This document shows, piece after piece, positions 1 to 7,429 of a stretch of DNA of 64,000 nt (positions are counted from its first letter, which is position 1; the number at the start of each line of letters is the position of its first letter). The notes beneath the pieces were generated by a model. The model did not search any database. It saw nothing but the letters and a program-made list of their open reading frames with translations, and was not told the DNA's origin. The position numbers were made by a program, and so were the translations under genes. The stretch is from contig NZ_JADILJ010000003.1 in assembly GCF_017355185.1 (NCBI RefSeq), positions 62,001 to 126,000 of the forward strand, written 5' to 3'. Source of the stretch: Rathayibacter sp. SD072 (GTDB taxonomy: Bacteria; Actinomycetota; Actinomycetes; Actinomycetales; Microbacteriaceae).

Positions 1-2782
1 AGAGGGCGCTGAGCCGGTCGGCAATACCGTCGAGTACGCCGGCGGGAACGCCGTCGAGCTCGGTGCGGAGGGTGCGCTGAGGAACCCAGCGGGTGCGGTG
101 GCGGATCCGGTGTGCTGACTCCGGCGCGTGGGTGGTCAGTTCTTCGACGAGGACGTCGTAGGCGCCCGGGCGGTCGATCACGTCGGAGAGGGCGCTGTCG
201 GGGGAGACGGACGGTGCCGGTGGGGTCTGTCCTGCGGCGATGCGCCAGGCGTGGAATCCGGAACCGACCTCTTCCGACTCCAGGCCGGGAACGTCGATCT
301 CAGCGACGCAGTTCGCCGGGACGCTCACCTCCAGGATGACGTCGCCGCCGTCACGGCGCCACGAGACCTCGGCGCGACCGTAGGGGGTGTCGTGGACGGC
401 CGCGGCGTGGTCGAAGCTCGCGAGCAGGACCGGGGCGATGCGCAAGCACCGGTATCCGGGCGCTGCGGGGGCGAGGCCGGCGAGGCGGCGGTGCAGCCAA
501 TCGGCGACGGCGCCGAAGGCGTAGTGGTTGAACGAGGTCATCTCGCCCGGGTTCACGCTGCCGTCTTCGAGGAGCGAGTCCCAGCGCTCCCACACCGTCG
601 TCGCTCCCATGGTCACGGCGTACAGCCAGGACGGGTTCTCGGTCTGCAGGAGCAGCCGCTCGGCGACGTCGGCGCGGCCGCTGTCGACGAGGGCGTCCTG
701 GACGAGGGGGGTGCCGACGAAGCCGGTCGCCATGCGATAGCCCTCACGGCGCAGCAGCTCGGCGAGGCGTCGACCCAGTGCGGCCCTGGTCGAGGGGTCG
801 CGGACGATGTCGTAGCGCAGTGCGACGGCGTAGGCGGTGGGCGCGTCGGACATCATGCGACCGGAGGGGGTGAGGTATTCGGCGCAGAACGCGTCACGGG
901 CGCGCTGGGCGAGGGCGCAGTAGCGGTCGGAGTCGTCGAGGTGTCCGAGGATGTCGGCGGCGGACGCGACCAGGTCGAGCGCACGGATGAGAGCGGCGGA
1001 GGCGACGAGGTCGGGGTCGGCGCGGACGTCCTCGGGGTGCTCGGGAGGCGCGGCCGGGTCGAGCCAGTCACCGAACTGGAACATGCCTTCCCACAGCATC
1101 CGGTCTCCGGCGACTCGCAGCAGCGCGTCGGCCCAGGCTCGCATCGACTCGTACTGCTCGGCCAAGGCGCGTCGGTCGCCGAAACGCTCGTGGAGCACGC
1201 TCGGGACGACGACGGCGGCGTCTCCCCAGGCGGCGGCGGGGTAGGGGTCTCCGGGGAGGACCCAGGGGACGACGACGGGGCAGACGCCGTCATGGGCGGT
1301 TTGCTCCGCAGCGACGTCGCGCAGCCAGGAGGCGAGGAAGGCGTCGCTGTCGTAGAGGAAGGAAGCAGTGGGGCTGAACACCTGGACGTCCCCGGTCCAG
1401 CCCAGGCGCTCGTCGCGCTGGGGGCAGTCGGTGGGGATGGCGAGGAAGTTGCCTCGCATGCCCCAGACGATGTTCTCGTGCAGCCGGTTCACGAGCGGGT
1501 TGGAGGAGTCGAACCAGCCGGTGCGGCGCATGTCGCTGCCGATGACGACCGCGGTGACGTCAGTGGGATCGAAGTCGCCCGGCCAGTCGTCGATCTGGGC
1601 GTAGCGGAAGCCGTGGAAGGTGAACTCCGGCTCCCACGTCTCCACGGCGTCGCCGGCGAGGACGTAGCGGTCAGTGGCGGCCGCGAAGCGCAGCGGCCGG
1701 ACACCGAGCTCGTCGTTCTCGAGGACTTCAGCGTGACGGAGGGTGATCACGTGTCCTTCCGCTCCGGACACAGCGATCCGGAGACGGCCGACGAGGTTCT
1801 GACCGAAGTCGAGGATCAGGCGGCCGGTGGGGGAGGTGAGCACCTTCTTCACAGAGACCTCTCCGGTGCGGCGGACGGGCTCCGCGAGCATCGCTTCCGG
1901 AGCCCGGCCGACGCCGGAGCTGGCTACCTCGGTCCACGCGGAGTCGTCGAACCCCGCGGTGCTCCAGCCGTCGATTCGGCGGCGGGCGTCGTAGTGCTCG
2001 CCCGCGTAGATCCCGCTCGAGACGATCGGCCCGTCAGCGGTCGCGCGCCAATGAGTTCCGGTGGTGACGACACTGGTCGAGCCGTCGGCGTGTACAAGCA
2101 GCAGCTGCGCCGCGACGGAGGGCTGCTCGCCGTAGACGCGTCGGCCCTCACCCGCGAAGCCGTACTCCTCGGTCCACCAGCCGCCGGCCAGGCGGATGCC
2201 GATGGCGTTGCGTCCAGGGGTGAGGAGCGCGCTGACGTCCACGCTGTCGTGCACTGTCCGGTACTGGTACGACGACCAGCCTGGTTTGAGCACGGAGTCA
2301 TCGACGTCGGCTCCGTTGAGCTCGATCTGGAAGACGCCTTCGGCGGTCGACGAGAGGTAGGCCGCGGTGATGTCCGGCTCTGCGTCGAACTCGGCCCGCA
2401 GCAGTGCGGGCGTCGCCGGGGCCGACGGGTCGGTCAGGGTGATCCGCTCGGCGATCCATTCCCAGTTCGCGAGGAACGTCGTGCGGAAGGTGAGGGGTTC
2501 GCTCCACGGTGTCGTCTCGCCGGTCGTGCTGGTCGCCTGCACTTCGAGGATGTGGACGGTGTGCGGGAGAAGCTTCGCGAAGGGCCAGTCGAGGAAGGAG
2601 GACTCGTCGCTCTCGATCTCCGCGACGTCTTCTCCGTCGAGCCGGATCCTGGCCGAGGCCTGCCACCAGTTCGGAGCATCGGCCACGGTCCAGCTCACCT
2701 GCGGGAGAGGGGAGTCGGCGTAGGCGCCGTCGGTGCGGCGGTCGATGCGGACGGTGTCGATGCGGGCGGTGGTTGCGGACAT
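1..2782 (-). CDS. GH78 alpha-L-rhamnosidase, 3' end beyond window
   Basis: Hydrolyses terminal alpha-L-rhamnose from glycosides or oligosaccharides. No signal peptide is visible, so it should act in the cytoplasm on imported substrate. The frame is open from an ATG at 2782 to the left edge (about 927 residues seen, no stop). The start has a strong GAGGAG site just upstream. The hallmark motif TDCPQRDERLGWTGD lies at residues 451-465 and carries acidic residues used by the family. SFNHYAFGAVADW, near residue 750, is the second family signature. N-terminal beta-sandwich domains precede the helical barrel, as usual for GH78. It is the last visible gene of a leftward operon with the binding protein and permeases upstream, so it probably trims what that importer brings in. 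Family assignment is firm; the exact substrate is not known. Confidence 0.93.
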   Translation of the reverse strand, partial: MSATTARIDTVRIDRRTDGAYADSPLPQVSWTVADAPNWWQASARIRLDGEDVAEIESDESSFLDWPFAKLLPHTVHILEVQATSTTGETTPWSEPLTFRTTFLANWEWIAERITLTDPSAPATPALLRAEFDAEPDITAAYLSSTAEGVFQIELNGADVDDSVLKPGWSSYQYRTVHDSVDVSALLTPGRNAIGIRLAGGWWTEEYGFAGEGRRVYGEQPSVAAQLLLVHADGSTSVVTTGTHWRATADGPIVSSGIYAGEHYDARRRIDGWSTAGFDDSAWTEVASSGVGRAPEAMLAEPVRRTGEVSVKKVLTSPTGRLILDFGQNLVGRLRIAVSGAEGHVITLRHAEVLENDELGVRPLRFAAATDRYVLAGDAVETWEPEFTFHGFRYAQIDDWPGDFDPTDVTAVVIGSDMRRTGWFDSSNPLVNRLHENIVWGMRGNFLAIPTDCPQRDERLGWTGDVQVFSPTASFLYDSDAFLASWLRDVAAEQTAHDGVCPVVVPWVLPGDPYPAAAWGDAAVVVPSVLHERFGDRRALAEQYESMRAWADALLRVAGDRMLWEGMFQFGDWLDPAAPPEHPEDVRADPDLVASAALIRALDLVASAADILGHLDDSDRYCALAQRARDAFCAEYLTPSGRMMSDAPTAYAVALRYDIVRDPSTRAALGRRLAELLRREGYRMATGFVGTPLVQDALVDSGRADVAERLLLQTENPSWLYAVTMGATTVWERWDSLLEDGSVNPGEMTSFNHYAFGAVADWLHRRLAGLAPAAPGYRCLRIAPVLLASFDHAAAVHDTPYGRAEVSWRRDGGDVILEVSVPANCVAEIDVPGLESEEVGSGFHAWRIAAGQTPPAPSVSPDSALSDVIDRPGAYDVLVEELTTHAPESAHRIRHRTRWVPQRTLRTELDGVPAGVLDGIADRLSAL

Positions 2783-2837
2783 GGTTCTCCTCGGGGAGGA
2801 CGAGCGACGGCGGCGTCGCTGTGCGGTGAGCGGCGAG

Positions 2838-3671
2838 TCAGCCCTTGACGGCGCCCGAGGTCATTCCCTCGGTGATCTGGCGGTTGAAGAACACGTACAT
2901 GACCAGCGGAGGGATGGTGATCAGGAGGATGTCCATGAACAGCAGGTTGAATGCGCTCTGGGTTTGGCTCTGGAAGTTGTAGAGGGTGAGCTGCACGGTC
3001 GCGTTCTCATCTCCCGGCAGGAAGTAGAGCGGGTTGGTGAAGTCGTTGAAGACGGCGACGGATTGCACGACGATGACGGTGACGACGACGGGCTTGAGCA
3101 GCGGCAGGACGACGGTGAAGAACAGCCGCAGCGGGCCGGCTCCGTCGATGATCGCCGCCTCGTCGAGTTCTTTCGGAATGGTGGCGACGAAGGCGCGGAA
3201 CAGCAGGACGCAGAAGGAGAGCCCGAAGGTCGCCTCGATCAAGATCAGACCGGGCAGGGTGCCGAAGAGCTCCATGCCCTGCAGGACCCAGATCGTGGGA
3301 ACGACGGCGGGCGGGACGATGAGGCCGGCGAGGACAAAGAAGTTGATGACCGAGTTCAGCTTGGACGGACGTCGCTGAAGCACGTATCCGACCATCGCCG
3401 CGAGGACGACCATCACCAGGACGCTGGTCACGGTGAGCACGGTGCTGTTGAGGAACGCGCGGACGATCAGGCCGTCGCGGGTGGTGAGCACCGCGATGAG
3501 GTTGTCGAAGAAGACCCATTCCTCGGGCCAGGAGAACTGAAGCGCCGACGCGTCGGTGGAGGTCTTCGACGAGGTAAGGACGATGAAGATGAAGGGGACG
3601 ATGAAGACGGCGAAGGAGACGACGATGGCGATGCCGCCGACGGTCCAGCGCTGGAGGGTGGCGCGTTTCAC
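2838..3671 (-). CDS. Carbohydrate ABC transporter permease (MalG type)
   Basis: Inner-membrane permease of a CUT1-type sugar importer, about 277 residues with six predicted membrane segments. The first segment follows KRATLQRWTVGG near the N-terminus. The cytoplasmic EAA loop that contacts the ATPase is clear (ELDEAAIIDGAGPLRLFFTV, followed by LPLLKP). The start is a GTG at 3671 that overlaps the stop of the upstream permease by 3-4 nt, which implies translational coupling. No ATPase gene lies in the operon. CUT1 systems of actinobacteria often share a distant MsiK-type ATPase, and I infer that here. It pairs with the MalF-type permease and the binding protein upstream; the GH78 gene begins 55 nt downstream. 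Confidence 0.93.
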   Translation of the reverse strand: MKRATLQRWTVGGIAIVVSFAVFIVPFIFIVLTSSKTSTDASALQFSWPEEWVFFDNLIAVLTTRDGLIVRAFLNSTVLTVTSVLVMVVLAAMVGYVLQRRPSKLNSVINFFVLAGLIVPPAVVPTIWVLQGMELFGTLPGLILIEATFGLSFCVLLFRAFVATIPKELDEAAIIDGAGPLRLFFTVVLPLLKPVVVTVIVVQSVAVFNDFTNPLYFLPGDENATVQLTLYNFQSQTQSAFNLLFMDILLITIPPLVMYVFFNRQITEGMTSGAVKG

Positions 3672-4600
3672 TGGTTCGCCTCGCTGCGGTTGAGCAGGCG
3701 AGAGATCGGGATCATGATCGCCGTGACGACGACGAAGAGGATCACGTTGCCTGCGGTGGACAGGCCGTAGAAACCGGCCTGGTACTGCTTGTAGATGACG
3801 GAGGCGATGACGTCGCTGGTGAAGCCGGGCCCGCCCTTGGTCATCGCCCAGATCAGGTCGAAGGACCGCAGCCCGCCGATGAGGGACAGGATGATCACGG
3901 TGCCGGTCGCCGGCGCGGCGAGTGGCAGGGTGATGTTGCGGAATCGCTTCCAGGAGGAGGCTCCGTCCATCTCCGCGGCTTCGTAGTACTCGCCCGGGAT
4001 CGCGACGATGCCGGCGATGAAGATGAGCGTCGCGATGCCGACGCCCTTCCAGACGTCGACCGCGGCGACTGAGAGCAGCGCGAGCGACGGGTCGGTCAGC
4101 CAGCCGGGGCCCTCGATGCCGAAGACGCCGAGAGCGCCGTTGACGAGTCCGTCGAAGGGATCCAGCAGTGCCTTGAAGGTGAGCCCGACGCCGATGGTCG
4201 AGACGAGCACGGGGAAGAACACCACGGCACGCAGGTAGCCGCGGCCGATGAGCTTCGAGGTGAGCAGCACGGCCAGCGCGAGGCCGATGACGACCTTCGC
4301 GGCGGAGGTGAGGAAGCCGTAGACGAAGGTGTTGATGAAGCCCTGGACGAGCTGGGGCTCCTGGAAGAACTGGACGAAGTTGCCGAAACCGATGAACTCG
4401 ATGTCGAACAGGGTCCAGCGGGTGAGGGAGAAGTACAGCGACGCGAACGTCGGCACTGCGAAGAAGACGATGAACAGCGCCGCGGCCGGGATGTAGAACC
4501 AGGACGGGTAGATGCTTTTCATCTTGCGGGGCGGGCGGTTGCGCTTTCCTTGCTTCGCAGTGGCCTCGAAGGGCACCAGCGGCGTCGTTGTCGTGGTCAT
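3668..4600 (-). CDS. Carbohydrate ABC transporter permease (MalF/UgpA type)
   Basis: First permease of the sugar importer, 310 residues. It has a basic cytoplasmic N-terminus (KQGKRNRPPRKMKS), then six predicted membrane segments starting at WFYIPAAALFIVFF. The EAA loop reads EYYEAAEMDGASSWKRFRNI and is followed by TLPLAAP, as in MalF/UgpA-family permeases. It is translated from an ATG at 4600 with GGAGAACC just upstream. It overlaps the next permease by 4 nt and sits about 107 nt after the binding protein, separated by a strong hairpin. Solute is inferred to be an oligosaccharide, probably rhamnose-containing given the GH78 neighbour. Confidence 0.93.
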   Translation of the reverse strand: MTTTTTPLVPFEATAKQGKRNRPPRKMKSIYPSWFYIPAAALFIVFFAVPTFASLYFSLTRWTLFDIEFIGFGNFVQFFQEPQLVQGFINTFVYGFLTSAAKVVIGLALAVLLTSKLIGRGYLRAVVFFPVLVSTIGVGLTFKALLDPFDGLVNGALGVFGIEGPGWLTDPSLALLSVAAVDVWKGVGIATLIFIAGIVAIPGEYYEAAEMDGASSWKRFRNITLPLAAPATGTVIILSLIGGLRSFDLIWAMTKGGPGFTSDVIASVIYKQYQAGFYGLSTAGNVILFVVVTAIMIPISRLLNRSEANQ

Positions 4601-4615
4601 GGTTCTCCAAAGAGG

Positions 4616-4647
4616 CCGGAGGCGGGCGATGGAGCGCCCGCCTCCGG
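4616..4647 (-). terminator. Strong intra-operon hairpin between binding protein and permease genes
   Basis: A perfect 13-bp inverted repeat (arms 4616-4628 and 4635-4647, CCGGAGGCGGGCG and its complement) with a 6-nt loop. There is no T-tract in the leftward direction. It follows the binding-protein stop and precedes the permease start. It probably protects the upstream mRNA from 3' decay or acts as a partial terminator, raising binding protein above permease levels. Confidence 0.75.
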
Positions 4648-4707
4648 GGTTCGAGGGGAGGGGAGGTGATGAGCCGAGCGGGTCGTCCGCTCAGCTCACC
4701 GGCCGGG

Positions 4708-6027
4708 TCACCAGCCTTCGAGGCCGAGCTGCTCGGCCTGCTTCTTCACGTCGTCGTCGTACGTCGCGGCGCCCTTGGCGGCGTCGCTGATGCCGGAGCC
4801 GACCTCGACCGCGATGTTCTCGAGGTTGGGTCCCTTGATGGGCGAGAGGAACTCGAGCGCGGTTCCGGTGTTCTCGGCGTCGACGTAGGTCTGGATGTCG
4901 GAGACGATCGTGGGAACGTCTTCCGGCAGCGCGCAGGCGCTGGTCGAGAACGGCCCGTTGATGCCGAGGTTCTCGCCCTGGAGGGTGCAGCCCTCGGGGG
5001 AGTTGATGAACGCGACGAACTTCTTGGTCGCCTCGAGCTCTGCACCCTCGACGCCCTTGGGGACGTAGACGGCGGCCGGCTCGAAGAGGGTCAGGGTGGT
5101 GTCGGCGGCGTTGTCGGCGGGGATCGCGAAGAAGCCGATGTCGTTCACGGTGTCCGGGTTGAGCGCCGTCAGGTTCGCGACGATGAAGGACAGGGTCGGG
5201 TACTGGGCACCCGATCCGTCGGAGAGCATCGCGGCGGCGTCATCGAACGTGGCGGAGGCGAAGTCCTCGTTGAAGAGACCGGCGTCGGCGACGTCCTGCA
5301 GGTGCTGCCAGCTGGCGAAGGCGGGCTCGTCGGCGTACTTCGCCTCGTTGTCGGTGTACTTCTGGGCCCAGTCGGAGTCCACGGCGGTCACGTTGGCGAA
5401 GTCCGCGAGGATCATCAGCTGGCTGGTCCAGGTGTCGCCGTAGCTCTGGATGACAGGGGCGGCAGTGCCGGCGGCCTTGATGGCCTCGCTGTTGCTGACG
5501 AACTCGTCCCACGAGGTCGGGACCGAAAGGCCCAGCTCCTCGTAGATCTTCTTGCTGTAGGCGATGCCGCCCGCGTTGCCGGTACCGATCGGCGCCCCGT
5601 AGAGGCCGTTCTCGCCGGAGGCGACGGTCTTGAAGCCGTCGGTCAGGTCGCCCACCCAGGCCTCGTCCGACAGGTCGGTGAGGGTCTGGTCGGGGTTCAG
5701 GGCCTGCAACAGCGAGCCGGTGTTGTAGCTGAACAGGTCGGGGATGTCGCCGGTGGAGAGGCGGGTCTTGATCAGGTTGTCGCCCTCGGTACCGCCAGGT
5801 CGCGTGTCGACCTTCACGGTGATGTCCGGGTTCTCCTTCTGGAACGCAGCGATGGTCGCGTCGGCCATCGACTGGGGCTGGTCGCCGCCCTCGATCAGCC
5901 AGGTGATCTCGGTCGAACCGCCGGACGTTTCGCTGGAACCGGAGCAGCCGGTCAGGGCGAGAGCAGATGCGACGCCGAGAGCGACGGCGGCGCTGATTCG
6001 GATGCTCGTGGTGCGCTTGCTGGGCAT
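4708..6027 (-). CDS. Sugar ABC transporter substrate-binding lipoprotein
   Basis: Extracellular family 1 solute-binding protein, 439 residues. The N-terminus has a signal peptide ending in a lipobox (ALALTGCSGSS, Cys about residue 28), so it should be lipid-anchored outside the membrane. The mature part starts with the family pattern ITWLIEGGDQPQ and contains FQKENPDITVKVDTRPGG. It is the first gene of the leftward operon that continues with two permeases and the GH78 enzyme, and is divergent from the LacI gene. An AGGAGG-like site precedes the ATG at 6027. Ligand is not readable from sequence; a rhamnosylated oligosaccharide or glycoside fits the neighbours. Confidence 0.93.
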   Translation of the reverse strand: MPSKRTTSIRISAAVALGVASALALTGCSGSSETSGGSTEITWLIEGGDQPQSMADATIAAFQKENPDITVKVDTRPGGTEGDNLIKTRLSTGDIPDLFSYNTGSLLQALNPDQTLTDLSDEAWVGDLTDGFKTVASGENGLYGAPIGTGNAGGIAYSKKIYEELGLSVPTSWDEFVSNSEAIKAAGTAAPVIQSYGDTWTSQLMILADFANVTAVDSDWAQKYTDNEAKYADEPAFASWQHLQDVADAGLFNEDFASATFDDAAAMLSDGSGAQYPTLSFIVANLTALNPDTVNDIGFFAIPADNAADTTLTLFEPAAVYVPKGVEGAELEATKKFVAFINSPEGCTLQGENLGINGPFSTSACALPEDVPTIVSDIQTYVDAENTGTALEFLSPIKGPNLENIAVEVGSGISDAAKGAATYDDDVKKQAEQLGLEGW

Positions 6028-6063
6028 TCTTTACCTCCTCGTAAAGACACTGAAGTGTGCTGT

Positions 6064-6077
6064 GTAAACCGGTTGAC
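6064..6077. promoter_or_regulatory. LacI-family operator, copy 1
   Basis: GTAAACCGGTTGAC, a near-perfect 14-bp palindrome of the CRG-centred type bound by LacI-family repressors. It lies 37 bp upstream of the binding-protein start and matches the consensus GTNAACYRGTTNAC seen five times in this window. Confidence 0.8.
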
Positions 6078-6131
6078 GTTCAGGGCGAACCTCAGCGGCG
6101 GAACTCAAAGTAGCTGCCGCCCAGACGGTGT

Positions 6132-6145
6132 GTCAACTGGTTTAC
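6132..6145. promoter_or_regulatory. LacI-family operator, copy 2
   Basis: GTCAACTGGTTTAC, the second copy of the 14-bp palindrome, between the divergent binding-protein and lacI-type genes. Its complement GTAAACCAGTTGAC differs from copy 1 at one base. Confidence 0.8.
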
Positions 6146-6174
6146 GAAAACTGTGATCGGGCGGCGGGGACCCT

Positions 6175-6188
6175 GTTAACCAGTTCAC
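6175..6188. promoter_or_regulatory. LacI-family operator, copy 3
   Basis: GTTAACCAGTTCAC, the third copy, 55 bp upstream of the regulator start. This position suggests autoregulation as well as control of the divergent transporter operon. Confidence 0.78.
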
Positions 6189-6242
6189 GTCCTCGGTACT
6201 CTTGGTCCGCCGGCATCGACGTCGGCGGAGAAGGAGTGGGTG

Positions 6243-7283
6243 ATGACTCTCGACCAGCAGGAGCGCGCAAGCTCCTTCCGCCGACCCTCGATGGATGACG
6301 TTGCGGCGGAAGCAGGCGTCTCCAAGGGTGCGGTGTCGAAGGTGATTCGCAACGCCTACGGAGTGTCCCCTGCGATGCGTGAGCGGGTCGAGGAGGCGAT
6401 CGCCCGTCTGGGATACCGTCCCCGGATCGCGGCTCGATCGATGCGCGGTCCGAGCTTCACGATCGGCTTCGAGCTTCCGCAGCTGGGCAACGACTTCTTC
6501 AACCAGGTAATGCAGGGCGTCGGCGATACGCTCGCCGGCTCGCAGTACCAGCTGATCATGGCGCCGGGGATCGGCGAGCTCAGGGGTGCACCGGTGCTCG
6601 ACGCCCTGGCGGACCGACAGGTGGACGGGATCCTCGCGATCTCGCCGGAGGTGACGCCCGAGTGGCTGGAGAACCTCGCCCGCACCATTCCCCTCGTTCT
6701 GATCGGACGCCACGACGCCTCTGCCGCGTACGACACCGTGACGAACAACGACGCTGCTGGAGTCGGCCTGGTGATGGACCACCTCCGCGCCCTCACCCAC
6801 ACCAGAATCGCCCATTTGACCGTTCGGCCGGCGATCGATCAGGAGGGCGCTCGAGCGCCGCACGCGATCCGCTTGACGACCTATCTGGATCGGATGCACG
6901 AGGATGGCCTGTCGCCTGAGGTCGTCTACTGCGACGCCTTCGAGATGGACGCCTACCGAGCGGCGAAGACCCTCATCGAGAAGCCCGATCCTCCGACCGC
7001 GATCGTCGCTGGGAACGACACTCTGGCGGTCGGGGCGCTGCGCGCTGTGGCGGAGGCTTCGGGAGCTCGTCGAGCGATCTCCGTCGTCGGCTACGACGAT
7101 ATCGACCTCGCCAGTCATCCCTTCTTCTCCCTGACGACGGTGGATCAGTTCGGCGTCGAGGCAGGTCGGGCGGCGATGACGATGCTGCTCGAGCGGATTC
7201 AGGGCGGCCGCAGTGAAGCGCGCCACTTCCAGCTCGAACCGGAACTGCGGATTCGGACATCCTCGCGCGTCGCCTCTTCCTGA
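6243..7283 (+). CDS. LacI-family transcriptional regulator of the sugar/GH78-GH3-GH5 locus
   Basis: DNA-binding repressor of about 346 residues. The N-terminal HTH (SMDDVAAEAGVSKGAVSKVI, residues about 15-35) and hinge are followed by a periplasmic-binding-protein-like effector domain. VGYDDIDLASHPFFSLTTV near the C-terminus is typical of the family. I choose the ATG at 6243 rather than the GTG at 6240 because AAGGAG at 6231-6236 then has normal spacing. It is divergent from the transporter operon, and three copies of a 14-bp palindrome lie between them. Two more copies precede the GH5 gene, so it probably represses all these units until a sugar ligand binds. Confidence 0.93.
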   Translation: MTLDQQERASSFRRPSMDDVAAEAGVSKGAVSKVIRNAYGVSPAMRERVEEAIARLGYRPRIAARSMRGPSFTIGFELPQLGNDFFNQVMQGVGDTLAGSQYQLIMAPGIGELRGAPVLDALADRQVDGILAISPEVTPEWLENLARTIPLVLIGRHDASAAYDTVTNNDAAGVGLVMDHLRALTHTRIAHLTVRPAIDQEGARAPHAIRLTTYLDRMHEDGLSPEVVYCDAFEMDAYRAAKTLIEKPDPPTAIVAGNDTLAVGALRAVAEASGARRAISVVGYDDIDLASHPFFSLTTVDQFGVEAGRAAMTMLLERIQGGRSEARHFQLEPELRIRTSSRVASS

Positions 7284-7375
7284 TCGGCTTCCAGCGCTGC
7301 CGCGCGCTCTCGAGCAGGGTCGAAGGGGTTGGAGTTCTGCCCCGGCCGTTTCGGCGGATTGGCGGGGGGATGGGT

Positions 7376-7411
7376 GAAGGGGGTGGTGAGCACTGGCTCG
7401 CCACCCCCTTC
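7376..7411. terminator. Bidirectional terminator between lacI-type gene and GH3 gene
   Basis: A perfect 11-bp inverted repeat (GAAGGGGGTGG at 7376-7386, complement at 7401-7411) whose loop carries a further GAGC/GCTC stem. It lies between two convergent genes and can serve both. Confidence 0.85.
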
Positions 7412-7429
7412 GGGTCTTACGTCGTCCGG

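Noticed and set aside
128-2848. A 906-codon open frame on the + strand
   Set aside because: It is the antisense of the GH78 gene; the opposite strand carries clear family motifs, and this frame reads as Val/Gly/Asp-rich sequence with no family pattern.
2733-6156. Long + strand frames opposite the sugar importer genes
   Set aside because: They are charged shadows (Asp/Glu/Gly/Arg-rich) of the permeases and the binding protein; no start signal or family motif.
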